Part shown: one piece after another, positions 45,164 through 53,618 of the stretch | Position numbering within the stretch: the first letter of the stretch is position 1 | Layout of the letters: each line of letters opens with the position of its first letter | From: Massilia sp. PAMC28688 | Lineage (GTDB): Bacteria; Pseudomonadota; Gammaproteobacteria; Burkholderiales; Burkholderiaceae_D | Length of the DNA: 64,000 bases | Reading direction: 5' to 3' | NCBI RefSeq assembly: GCF_019443445.1 | Contig: NZ_CP080378.1 | Span: 4,960,001-5,024,000 of the forward strand | The notes under the pieces: model-generated | Database searches by the model: none | Seen by the model: the letters and a program-made list of their open reading frames with translations, nothing else | What the model was told of the DNA's origin: nothing | Made by a program: the position numbers and the translations under genes

Positions 45164-46156
45164 CTAAATGATGCCAATCCGGTCGATCCACGCAACGCTG
45201 GCGCCCTTTGCCCGCAGCGCAGCGGCGAACTGCGCACCGGCGCCCTCTTCCCAGGCCAGCGGCAACAGCACCCGGTCGCCCGCCACCGCCTCGCGCAGGA
45301 TCAGCGCGCACTTCGCGGCCCGTTCTTCCACCGCTTCCACCAAGCCAGCATGCCAGGCGCTGGAACAGCCGCTGGCGATGACGCGCGCGCGCGGCACGAA
45401 TTCGCGTCCACGCGCCAGGCGATCTGCCATCACCAGTGCCAGCTCAAACGAATTGCCAGTAAAACGCGGCTGGGCGAACCGCACGACAGTGCGCCAACGT
45501 CCCACGCCACGGCCATCAAAGTGCCGCGCGCCAGCCAGGACGCGCCGCACCGACTGCAGCGTCACCGCATCAAGCCCGGGCACGGCAATGCTGTCTTCCT
45601 CCTCGCCGCCGGCCTGCTCCACTGGATACACGCTGACCTCCACAAAAGTCAGGCTGTCGTTGGCGCCGCCGCTGTGCAGCGGAAACCAGGCGCGGGCCGC
45701 GGCCACGCTGGCACCATGATCCGGCTGGCCAGTCAGTGCACCGAGAAATTGCAGGCCCCCGGCGCCGCCGGCAATGGCCCCCTGTGGTGCGAAGTCATGG
45801 CCATCCACCCGTCCCAGCTGCCACTGCGCAGACCAGCCGTTGGCATGCACCGGGGCGGGACTGTCCCACACGCCGCGCAGGCGGCGGTCGGCCAGTACAG
45901 CTGCCAGCTCCCAGTCGCGTTCACCGGATGCAGGAACCGGATCGATGCTGATCACGACCTGGTCCCGGCTGTCCAGGCGCGGCTCGGTATGGCGCGCCAG
46001 GCGCACCACGCGCTGCATGTGCGCGGCCAGCGCGGCGTCGGGGACGGCGCATTTCACGTCAGCGCGCCCAGCGCGCGGGCGGCGCGTGGCAGTGACGGTG
46101 GCCACGCGCCCGTCGCCCAGCGTGGTAAGGCATTGCGCCGTGTCTGGGCGGCTCAT
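45164..46156 (-). CDS. Lon (S16)-like domain protein without ATPase
   Basis: 330 residues, soluble. The C-terminal half reads PRFTGNSFELALVMADRLAR, then RARVIASGCSSAWHAGLVEA and VEERAAKCALILRE, GDRVLLPLAW. This follows the Lon protease-domain plan: Ser in a G.S..LAL helix, ATG-like strand, then Lys before the hydrophobic strand. Candidate dyad Ser236 and Lys282, 46 apart (Lon has 43). The N-terminal half repeats the plan loosely (GERDWELAAVLADRRLRG, APVHANGWSAQWQLGRV) without the Ser. It has no AAA domain, so unfolding would have to come from elsewhere. Starts inside the preceding gene's stop (ATGA). The homology is my reading of the pattern. Confidence 0.5.
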   Translation of the reverse strand: MSRPDTAQCLTTLGDGRVATVTATRRPRAGRADVKCAVPDAALAAHMQRVVRLARHTEPRLDSRDQVVISIDPVPASGERDWELAAVLADRRLRGVWDSPAPVHANGWSAQWQLGRVDGHDFAPQGAIAGGAGGLQFLGALTGQPDHGASVAAARAWFPLHSGGANDSLTFVEVSVYPVEQAGGEEEDSIAVPGLDAVTLQSVRRVLAGARHFDGRGVGRWRTVVRFAQPRFTGNSFELALVMADRLARGREFVPRARVIASGCSSAWHAGLVEAVEERAAKCALILREAVAGDRVLLPLAWEEGAGAQFAAALRAKGASVAWIDRIGII

Positions 46157-47151
46157 GGCGTGGCGCGCCGGGTGGCGCAGTGAAGTTCCAGATTGGCCGC
46201 GATGCGGTCCGCGTCGTCCAACAGCGCCGCAGGAGAATGCGCCAGTCGCGCCAGCAGCGACCAGGCCTCGTCCAGCGCCAGCGCCGCCTCTTCGCTGGCC
46301 TGGGCACGGATTGCCTGGCCGGCGGCATCGAGCTTGCGGCCAGGCCCCACCAGGCCGAGCGCCGGCATGGTATTGATTGTCAGCGCCACATGGTCCAGCC
46401 GCTGCAGCAGCAGCTGTTGGCGCTGGAAGTGCCCCTGGCCCTCGGGCAGCGGGAGCTGGCGCAGCGCGCTAGCCAGTGCTGGCAGCTCCAGGAACAGGCG
46501 GCGCAGCGCCAGTGCATCGGCCGCCGCAGGCGCCCTGGCCACCCTGTCCGCACCTGGCGCCGGCAGTACGGCCGGTGTTGACGCGCTCTCGCGCAGGAGC
46601 CGTGCGTAGTCGACCTTCTCGCCCAGGTCCACGGGAATGCAGTCGTCGACCGTGATCCCGAAGCGCTGGTACAGGAGCCGATTGAGGCCAGCGCGAAAAG
46701 CGTCCCATTCCTCCGGCGTGGTGCATGGCGGCAGTTCCAGGTTGCCCTGCGCCAGTTCGCGCTGCACTGCCGTGCCGATCAGGGCAGCGAAATCGTCCTT
46801 TGTGACGCGCTCGCCCCCCTCGCTGACCAGATACAAATCAAAACGCTGCTGTGCCACGCGCGGATCGGGCGCATCGATGACGAAGGAAAGCTGCAGGCCC
46901 AGTTCAGGGGAGGCGGCAAACGGCGCAAACTCGGTGGTGTAGGGGCCCGGATGAAAACACCACGCCTCACCTGCGGGAAAGCGAGCGCCAGGCGCGATGC
47001 GCGACAAAGTGCCCTCGGCATCGCAGCTGACGCCCATGCACGAAGCGGGCACGATGGCGCCCTGCGCCATGCGCAGTGCAAGCGTATCCATTCCCAGCGC
47101 GCCGCCATGGCGGGTGGCGGGGACAGGAGCGCGCTTGAACAAGCCAAACAT
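46153..47151 (-). CDS. SPFH-like protein, partner of the zinc-ribbon SPFH gene
   Basis: 332 residues, soluble. The N-terminal 190 carry LQLSFVIDAPDPRVAQQRFD LYLVSEGG, DDFAALIGTAVQRELAQGNL and FRAGLNRLLYQRFGITVDDC IPVDLG. This order of strand, helix and RFG-strand matches the SPFH domain of the downstream 741-residue protein. The C-terminal 140 are helical (RRLFLELPALASALRQLPL, QRQQLLLQRLDHVALTINTM). No membrane helix. The stop of the 177-residue gene abuts this start and its own stop overlaps the Lon-like gene, so the genes are coupled. SPFH assignment tentative. Confidence 0.5.
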   Translation of the reverse strand: MFGLFKRAPVPATRHGGALGMDTLALRMAQGAIVPASCMGVSCDAEGTLSRIAPGARFPAGEAWCFHPGPYTTEFAPFAASPELGLQLSFVIDAPDPRVAQQRFDLYLVSEGGERVTKDDFAALIGTAVQRELAQGNLELPPCTTPEEWDAFRAGLNRLLYQRFGITVDDCIPVDLGEKVDYARLLRESASTPAVLPAPGADRVARAPAAADALALRRLFLELPALASALRQLPLPEGQGHFQRQQLLLQRLDHVALTINTMPALGLVGPGRKLDAAGQAIRAQASEEAALALDEAWSLLARLAHSPAALLDDADRIAANLELHCATRRATP

Positions 47152-47685
47152 TCAGCGCACCGGTTCGACGGAAAAGCCAGCGCCGTGCTGATGGAAATGC
47201 AGCGCCGGCTCGGTGTCGAATGGCCAGCCGGCCTCGCACTCGCCATCGGCGTCGAGCTGCCCCTCCAGGACCACGTTGCCGGCATCATCGTTTACCCGCA
47301 CGGCGCCACCGCGCAGCAGCTCACGCGCGAACGGCGCGCCCGCGTCGAGCGCCACGATGACGCGCCAGGACTGCTGATCGGGTACAAAATGCAGCGTCCA
47401 CATGCCGTCATCGGTGGCGATGGCATCCAGCGGCGTGTTCCCGGCCGCGACCCGCAGCATGCCCCGGCTGCCCTGCCACGATGCGGCGCGCTGCTGCGAG
47501 AGCGTGCGCAGGCGCCGCAGCGTCAGGGGGGAGGCTTGAAGGGCGGCGCGTTCACCGGCCGTCAGGTGGCGCGTGCCGTCCAGCGCCGCGCGCAGCACAT
47601 CGTCTGCCAGCACCAGCCGGTCCTTGTCCACCCGGCGTCCGAGCAGGAGCCGCTGCTGCAATCTGTAATCGGTTTGCTCTGTCAT
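47152..47685 (-). CDS. hypothetical protein of SPFH/kinase operon
   Basis: 177 residues, no signal peptide or membrane helix. The first half is helical and basic (RLLLGRRVDKDRLVLADDVL), the second half beta-rich (DDGMWTLHFVPDQQSWRVIV ALDAG, AVRVNDDAGNVVLEGQLDA). No family recognised. It starts in an ATGA overlap with the upstream gene and its stop directly abuts the SPFH-like start, so it is surely co-expressed. The N-terminus resembles a short anti-sigma/regulator helix bundle only in general shape; no function is proposed. Confidence 0.6.
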   Translation of the reverse strand: MTEQTDYRLQQRLLLGRRVDKDRLVLADDVLRAALDGTRHLTAGERAALQASPLTLRRLRTLSQQRAASWQGSRGMLRVAAGNTPLDAIATDDGMWTLHFVPDQQSWRVIVALDAGAPFARELLRGGAVRVNDDAGNVVLEGQLDADGECEAGWPFDTEPALHFHQHGAGFSVEPVR

Positions 47686-48959
47686 CGCTCGTTTTCCTTT
47701 TGTGGTACCGCAGCCTGTAGCCGCGCGATCGCCGCGTCGCGCCGTTTGCGCAGGGTTGGCAGTGACACCCCGTCCAGCACCGCCAGCTGCGCCATGGTTG
47801 GCAGTTCGCCGGTGGCCGGATCGCGCCAGTCGGCCGGATAGGTCTCGTCGGCCGGCCCCAGCATCTTCAGGTACACCGCCAGGCGCACCGCCATCGATTC
47901 GGCGGCCAGCAGCCTGCCGCTCCAGCTGTCGACCTGCTGCGCTGCCCGCGCCAACTGCATGAAGCGGGGGGGCAGTGAAAGGCTGGTGGCGGCAAAGCGC
48001 TCGGCATCGCTGCCATCGTCCGGTGCAGGGTCGGGCGCGACGTCTTCCGGCTCCTCCGGCGGATCAGCGGCGACCAGCCGGTCAGGCTCTTCGTTGGCTG
48101 GCGCGTCCAGCACCCGCCACAGGTCTTCCATCCACTGACCTGCCTCGCTGGCATCGGACAGCCATTCCTGGTCGCGATTGGACGACAATTCCTCATAGTC
48201 CCCAATCTCCGCCATCATTTCAGCAATGCGCTCGGGATTGTCCTTGAGGGCGGCGAATCGCTTGGAGCGCGTGTGCAGTGGGCCGGGACCTGCGCCGAAG
48301 TGTTCCAGCGACCCGCTCCAGCCCATCACCCACTCCGGTTTGCACAAGGCGATGGATTTCATCTGGCGCGCCTCGATCGGCATCGCATTGACCTCGCGTC
48401 CGAGTATCGCACCGACCTGCTCACGGTGAGCCTCCCAGTCGCCAAAAAGCCGCGCGATGTCGCTGTAGGCCGTATCGAGCATGCGATAGCCATACATCCG
48501 GTTAGGGCTGCAAGGGCGGCCGCAGGCAACCTGGTAGTTATCCGAATCCACCTTGTCGCGCAGGACCGCAAACATGTCATTGACCTTCTTGCGCAAGATG
48601 GCGTCGCCCCCGGGGGCGTGCCAGAACGGGCCGAGGCGCGCATGTTCGCCGGCCACTGCGGCGCGAAATGCGCTCCAGTCGGGGCGCCGGGCCTGCAGCT
48701 CGAAGAGCAGGCTGAGGGCGAGCTCGGACACGCTCTCGCCATAACTATTACCGGCCGCCTGGGCGCGGGAAGACCGTGCGCCGGCGTGCAGCGTCTCGCT
48801 CACCAGATCGGTATAGAGCGCCAACTGGTCGGCTTCCTGGTCCGGGTCCAGCAGCAGTGCCGGATCGGAACGGGCGAACGCATCCAAAAAGGCGCGTCCC
48901 AAAAGCTTGCGCACTTCTTCCCATCCGTGTTCCTGGTACCGGGTTCCCGGCAGGCGCAT
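47682..48959 (-). CDS. HTH-ended protein, first gene of SPFH/kinase operon
   Basis: 425 residues, soluble. The N-terminal 200 are helical (KLLGRAFLDAFARSDPALLL, MYGYRMLDTAYSDIARLFGD), a Pro/Asp/Glu-rich linker lies at about 300-330, and the C-terminus (GELPTMAQLAVLDGVSLPTL RKRRDAAIARL) is a helix-turn-helix like region 4 of sigma factors or small DNA-binding domains. No family recognised. As first gene it could be the operon's regulator. Start at 48959 chosen because CGAGGACTGT precedes it; the longer frame upstream encodes Cys/Phe-rich sequence that looks non-coding. Confidence 0.55.
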   Translation of the reverse strand: MRLPGTRYQEHGWEEVRKLLGRAFLDAFARSDPALLLDPDQEADQLALYTDLVSETLHAGARSSRAQAAGNSYGESVSELALSLLFELQARRPDWSAFRAAVAGEHARLGPFWHAPGGDAILRKKVNDMFAVLRDKVDSDNYQVACGRPCSPNRMYGYRMLDTAYSDIARLFGDWEAHREQVGAILGREVNAMPIEARQMKSIALCKPEWVMGWSGSLEHFGAGPGPLHTRSKRFAALKDNPERIAEMMAEIGDYEELSSNRDQEWLSDASEAGQWMEDLWRVLDAPANEEPDRLVAADPPEEPEDVAPDPAPDDGSDAERFAATSLSLPPRFMQLARAAQQVDSWSGRLLAAESMAVRLAVYLKMLGPADETYPADWRDPATGELPTMAQLAVLDGVSLPTLRKRRDAAIARLQAAVPQKENER

Positions 48960-49090
48960 ACAGTCCTCGACGTTGTGTTTCTGCCTAAAATAATGCCACA
49001 CAACACAAATTTCCAAGGCGCGCTTGAACACCGTAAACGGCCCCTACTTCCACCGATGCCCCAATATTCCGGCTGTCAATTTCCTCCCGC

Positions 49091-49241
49091 CAGGGTCAGA
49101 CCACTTAAACGTCGAATTTGCAACAGTCGGCTCAGCCAACGCGGCGATTCTCCGAATAACATTCGGGCCCCGGTTTAAGCCTGGAAGAAAATTTTGATTG
49201 ACCACGATCTTGCATGGTCATAACGGATGTGGTCAGACCAC
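49091..49241. repeat. inverted-repeat unit A1 (GGTCAGACC family)
   Basis: Begins AATTTCCT-N5-CAGGGTCAGACCACTT (49078-49106) and ends with GTGGTCAGACCAC at 49229-49241, itself palindromic. The two cores are 137 nt apart. Lies in the 540-nt gene-free stretch between the SPFH operon and the metalloprotease gene. Confidence 0.75.
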
Positions 49242-49284
49242 GCAGGGTGATCACGATTCGATCTGATCAACAATTTCCTACAAC

Positions 49285-49437
49285 CAGGGTCAGACCACTT
49301 TTCCTTGGCTTGTGCAACGATGGATTCGGCTGAAAGGTGTCGAAATCGAATGAAGAGCAAAAAAACTGGCTGACCGCCAAACACAATTCTGATTTTGCGA
49401 AATGTTGCCCGACAGGCCCTCTAGTGGTCTGACCACT
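49285..49437. repeat. inverted-repeat unit A2 (GGTCAGACC family)
   Basis: Same left end, AATTTCCT-N5-CAGGGTCAGACCACTT (49272-49300), and right end AGTGGTCTGACCACT at 49423-49437, cores 138 nt apart. The interior shows no clear identity to unit A1, so only the ends are conserved. Confidence 0.75.
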
Positions 49438-49499
49438 CGATGGGCGTTGTTGCAACACGCGTTCGCGCCCACGCTCCGCTGATCGTCAACCAGACCTGC

Positions 49500-50126
49500 T
49501 CACTCAATACGTTCAATCGCCAGCGTGGCATAAGGACTCTGGGGAACATTGCCGTAGAGCGTGGCCAGCACGTTCCAGAACAGCGGCGAGATCGCCACCT
49601 CGCCGTCGAAACCGTCGAAGTGGTGTGCAAGGCCCAAGGCGTGGCCGAGCTCATGTATCACTGTCTCTTCCGTGATGAAGCAATCACACGGTTCCGCTCC
49701 ATGGCTGTCATGACCGATATTGATAATCGCAGCCTCGATCAGACCATCCTCGTTCGAAGCAATCGGCTCGCCCTGTTGGATCCCGACCGATACGTTAGCC
49801 GCCCTATCTTGATACCGCTCCCCCTTGCCCGGAAGCGTGGCCGTGCCGAAGTTGACCCAGATCGGACTCGCACTCGCAGCCCCGCCCGCGCTCGCGTCGA
49901 GCTGCAGGCGACCGGCGCCCATTTTCCCGTTCAGCGTGTTGATCGCGTCCCGCACCGTCTGCGCGCAGCTTTCCCACCTGGGGTCACTGGGGTGCCGGAC
50001 CCAGATCCGGACCGTGTTGCCGGCCCAGCGAGACGTGGTGGCCGCACCGGCGGCGGCCTTCACGTTGCTTGATTCAAGCTCTCTTCGGATATCCTCATCC
50101 GTGTGGCACCAGGCGATCGTCGTCAT
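49500..50126 (-). CDS. metzincin metalloprotease (matrixin-like)
   Basis: 208 residues. EETVIHELGHALGLAHHFD contains HExxHxxGxxH, the zinc site of metzincins. Upstream strands (NTVRIWVRHPSDPRWESCAQ, ASPIWVNFGTATLPGK, AAIINIGHDS) fit a matrixin/astacin-like core. No signal peptide or propeptide is visible, odd for this group; the product could be exported another way or act in the cytosol. It follows the PBP gene by 78 nt on the same strand and is next to a repeat cluster. Substrate unknown. Confidence 0.78.
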   Translation of the reverse strand: MTTIAWCHTDEDIRRELESSNVKAAAGAATTSRWAGNTVRIWVRHPSDPRWESCAQTVRDAINTLNGKMGAGRLQLDASAGGAASASPIWVNFGTATLPGKGERYQDRAANVSVGIQQGEPIASNEDGLIEAAIINIGHDSHGAEPCDCFITEETVIHELGHALGLAHHFDGFDGEVAISPLFWNVLATLYGNVPQSPYATLAIERIE

Positions 50127-50204
50127 CTACTCGTATATGAAAGCGCAAAGCAGCATGGTAGCCGCGCCCCCATCCCCCGTCCATCGCGAAATCGCGGCGG
50201 CGAT

Positions 50205-53200
50205 TCATTGGCGCCGCGACCCGCTCATCCCCGCTAACACCGATGCCACCACCGGCGCCGCGTGTTCCCCGCCCGTTCCCTCGGAATGGCTCACAAATGC
50301 AGCCAGCGCCAGGCGCCGCTTTTCGCCCGGGATGGTGTCCGGCTCGAGCCAGGCGGTAAACCAGACTGTCGCCAATTCACGCTGACGCCCGTCGTCCATG
50401 GTCACAATGGCCGGCGATGTCCCGGTTTTGCCCGACAAACCGCGCTTCACCTGCGCCAGGGCAGGCGCCTTGAACGCGGCGGCAGCCGTGCCGTCATCCA
50501 CCACGCCTTTCATGCCGGCCCGGATCCGGTCCAGCCGCACGCCCAGTTCCGCCCCTGATGCTGCCTGCGCCTCATCGCCGTCAAGGTCGAGCAGCAGGCG
50601 TGGCGCAATCACCCTGCCCTCGCCAATGGCACCGGCCACCATTGCCATGTGCAGCGGCGTGGCCTGCATGCGCAATCCTATGGCCATCTGGCGCAGCTCA
50701 TGGCGCGTGCGGACCGGGTCGATGCGCGCCCGGCCAGGCTGCAGCGCGTCCCACTGCTGCCAGCGAAAGCCTTCTGGCAGCAGCCCGCCGTCAAGGCGCA
50801 ACTGCCGCTCGAATCCCAGCCGATGCGCCATCGCCACCACCGGCCGCACGCCGTCAAGCGCGCCCGGTTCCAGCGCCCGCAGATCAGGGGCGCCGCCTTC
50901 GGCCTGGCCCAGAAGTGTGCGGTCCGACATTTCACCCAACCACGCGAACCAGGTATTGAGGCTGTGGACCAGCGCCTCGGACAAGCCAAGCCGCCCATCG
51001 CGCGCCCTGTGGTCCAGGTGTCCATCCCGGTAGTTGGTGATCCTGGCCTGGCGCGGTGCCACGGGATAGGTCGCCGCAGCCGTCTGGAAGTCGAACCCCT
51101 TGCGACTGGCCACCCGATTGAGTGCCGGCAGCGCCATCCCTTCCAGAAGAGAGGCCATCTGCTGATCCTCGCGGGCCGCCAGCTCGAGACCGAGCGCAGT
51201 GACGATCTTGAAGGTCGAACCCGGGCTGCGATGCACGCCTCCATCGTGCTGAAGGGCCGGAAGGCGCAAGGGACTACGATCGGGATTGGCACGGTCGAAG
51301 TCGCGCACTTCGTCCCAGTTGCCGGCGGTGACATCAGCGCCACCGCTGCCGGCGGCAGCGAGGATGTCGCCGCTGCCGGTATCGATAATCACCATGCCGG
51401 CGCGGCGCCCGTCCGGAATGGCACGCCCTGCGCTGCAGGCGACGCCGTCCCACTGGCCGCGCCGCATGCCGATGCAATCGAGGGCCTGTTGTGCCGCCTG
51501 CTGCATGGGCAGGTCCAGTGTCAGCCTCGCTTCGTGCGGCTTGCCGTTAAAGGCCGGCAGTCGCGCGAGCATGCCCGCCACACTGCTGGTGTGCTCCGCG
51601 CGCAGACCCAGGAGCGGTGCCAGGCCCGCCCTGGACGCAGCTGGCGTGGGACTGCCAGCGCGCCACATCAGGGTACCGTGTCGGTCACGCAGCACCACCC
51701 CCGCCGGTTCGGCAGCCCGCGCCACTGCGCTGGTGGCGTTCAGAGTCCGCCACCCGAGCTGTCCCCCGGCCACATGAAGATGGCGGTATTGATCGGCAGC
51801 GCCACCGGCCAGCGCCCCCATCGCCAGGGGCGCGACCGTCAGTGTGACACTGCGCCGCCCGCGTGCCACGTCCACGCTCACCTGCTGCACCGAGTCCGGC
51901 GAACGGCACGCACGTCCCGTGCAAGCCGCGCGCGGAGCCTGTGCGAGGCGGCCGCCATCGACCCGCAGCACGCGGCCCACGAGCAGCATGTCCAGACGCT
52001 GTCCCCCGCGTTCCGGCAAATGCACGGTGAGCTGCGCATCGCCATGTGCATCCCCTGGCCAAGCCGCGGCACGCTGCCATGCGGACCACCCTTGCGGCAC
52101 CTGCGCAAACAGCCGCGCCGCCGCCAGGGGAAGCTGTTCGGCAGTGGGCACCGGTACGCCGCCCACGCTTGCCTGCCAGCGCGCTGCCGCAAAGCCCGGG
52201 CGCACCCGCCACGCCAGCAAACGCCGCTCGTTATTGAAAATGCGGACTTGCTCGCGCACATAAGCACCGTCCGCCATCCTGTAAAGACGCTTGAACAGCC
52301 GCGCGGCGTCGTCGTTCTCGGCCAGAACGGGCCAACCGTGCAATGCACTGGCGTGGGCGCGCTCGGGCGCCCGCTGCCAGGCCCCCAGGTCGCGCGGCGC
52401 CACCTCCACCAAGCCGCTCGAACCGAGGCGAACCAGGCCATGCTCGTGCAGCTGCCGGAACATGGCCTGGTCTTCAAGGCTGGCGCGAGCGGCGAGCGGG
52501 ACCTGGTGAGCGCCCGCTGGCAGCGAAGTGGCAACCGGCCGCCCGTGCCTGGGCAGTCCGAAAACCTGAGCACGTGGCGATGGCTCGTCCGTTTTCCGAA
52601 ACGCCTGCACCAACAATTCCCCGCTTGAGGGGCAGTCGCGGCTGGCCCGGCGCTGCACCCGTAGGGCGCCTTCACTTGCGATCAGCCAGCCTTCATTGTT
52701 CAAACCTGGACCAGGTCCATCACTGACCCAACGCGCGTTTGCCGGCTCCCAACGGACTGTGAGCGGTGCATCGCCACTCGCCTTGCCGGAAATTTCCAAT
52801 TGCGGCAGGCCAGCATTCGCCGAGGAAAGTACGGCATTTCGCATTGGCAGCTTTTTCTCTGCCAGGGCGCGCAATGTTTCCCAAGAGTATCCAATCCGCA
52901 CCGGAACAAGTTCTCCGGCGCCGCCGCGCTGCTCGCACAAGTCGATGCGCACCGGTTCTGCCCCATGCATGCCCGTCACCATGACCAATTCTGCGTCCGC
53001 ATGAGAAACGATGTGCGCGCCGGGCTCGCGCGGCACATCGATGACGACGCCCGGCACCACCGGCTGCAGTATGTCCAGTGCGACCGCTGTCGTGGTTTCC
53101 GCGGCGTCGTTCGACGGCCCCACCGCCGCGCTTAGGTGGCGTGCATGACCTGCCAGCAGCAGCGCACCAGCCAGCGCCGCTGCGCTCGCGGCCAGTCCCG

Positions 53201-53315
53201 CCCAGGGAATGGGAATGGCGGGGAGGCGCCGGCCAGCGCGGATATTACGCGCGCGCCGCCACCGCGTGCGGCGCGCGTTCAGCGCCGCCACTGCCCTGCC
53301 CACCCAGTTTTCCAT
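50205..53315 (-). CDS. large penicillin-binding transpeptidase (class B-like)
   Basis: 1036 residues. One N-terminal membrane helix (AGLAASAAALAGALLLAGHA) and about 570 residues of periplasmic sequence of unknown fold precede a transpeptidase domain. Ser700 and Lys703 lie in PGSTFKIVTAL (SxxK), Ser785 and Asn787 in HSLNTWFAWLG (SxN), and Lys963-Gly965 in SGKTGTSP (KTG). No glycosyltransferase domain is seen, so it needs a SEDS or other polymerase; a SEDS gene lacking a PBP partner is at 28.5 kb. It is much longer than FtsI or PBP2 (about 600). AGGGGGACGC precedes the ATG. Confidence 0.87.
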   Translation of the reverse strand: MENWVGRAVAALNARRTRWRRARNIRAGRRLPAIPIPWAGLAASAAALAGALLLAGHARHLSAAVGPSNDAAETTTAVALDILQPVVPGVVIDVPREPGAHIVSHADAELVMVTGMHGAEPVRIDLCEQRGGAGELVPVRIGYSWETLRALAEKKLPMRNAVLSSANAGLPQLEISGKASGDAPLTVRWEPANARWVSDGPGPGLNNEGWLIASEGALRVQRRASRDCPSSGELLVQAFRKTDEPSPRAQVFGLPRHGRPVATSLPAGAHQVPLAARASLEDQAMFRQLHEHGLVRLGSSGLVEVAPRDLGAWQRAPERAHASALHGWPVLAENDDAARLFKRLYRMADGAYVREQVRIFNNERRLLAWRVRPGFAAARWQASVGGVPVPTAEQLPLAAARLFAQVPQGWSAWQRAAAWPGDAHGDAQLTVHLPERGGQRLDMLLVGRVLRVDGGRLAQAPRAACTGRACRSPDSVQQVSVDVARGRRSVTLTVAPLAMGALAGGAADQYRHLHVAGGQLGWRTLNATSAVARAAEPAGVVLRDRHGTLMWRAGSPTPAASRAGLAPLLGLRAEHTSSVAGMLARLPAFNGKPHEARLTLDLPMQQAAQQALDCIGMRRGQWDGVACSAGRAIPDGRRAGMVIIDTGSGDILAAAGSGGADVTAGNWDEVRDFDRANPDRSPLRLPALQHDGGVHRSPGSTFKIVTALGLELAAREDQQMASLLEGMALPALNRVASRKGFDFQTAAATYPVAPRQARITNYRDGHLDHRARDGRLGLSEALVHSLNTWFAWLGEMSDRTLLGQAEGGAPDLRALEPGALDGVRPVVAMAHRLGFERQLRLDGGLLPEGFRWQQWDALQPGRARIDPVRTRHELRQMAIGLRMQATPLHMAMVAGAIGEGRVIAPRLLLDLDGDEAQAASGAELGVRLDRIRAGMKGVVDDGTAAAAFKAPALAQVKRGLSGKTGTSPAIVTMDDGRQRELATVWFTAWLEPDTIPGEKRRLALAAFVSHSEGTGGEHAAPVVASVLAGMSGSRRQ

Positions 53316-53510
53316 GCGTCCCCCTGCTTGCCGCTGCCCGGTGCAGCCTGCACAGCCTTAGCGGAGGGCCGCGCAAAAGCGGCGCAGCCCCGGCACCGTC
53401 GATGCCCTGGCCTGCGCGAATTTCTCGCTTCGTCTGCCTTATAGCGAAAGACGGGCGCGCTATGGCAGGGCAGACTCGAGCCTGGTGGCGACCGCTCTGT
53501 TAGATGCCTC

Positions 53511-53546
53511 GCTTACAAATTCGTTTTACCTGTTTCATTTGTAAGC
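53511..53546. promoter_or_regulatory. perfect 10-bp inverted repeat, possible operator
   Basis: GCTTACAAAT and ATTTGTAAGC separated by 16 nt, in the 303-nt divergent spacer between the PBP gene and the YXWGXW gene; otherwise that spacer shows no gene. AT-rich halves with a spacing of about 2.5 helical turns centre to centre suit a dimeric regulator. T-run absent, so not a terminator. Confidence 0.45.
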
Positions 53547-53618
53547 ACTTGCGTCCATTCCCCTGTGACGGCCCTTCAGTTGCTATATTGAGTCATACGC
53601 CTTTAAGGGAGAATCGAT

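Noticed and set aside
45075..45311. Open frame of 78 residues after the Lon-like gene
   Set aside because: Overlaps the 3' end of the Lon-like gene in another frame, Arg/Gly-rich, no ribosome site.
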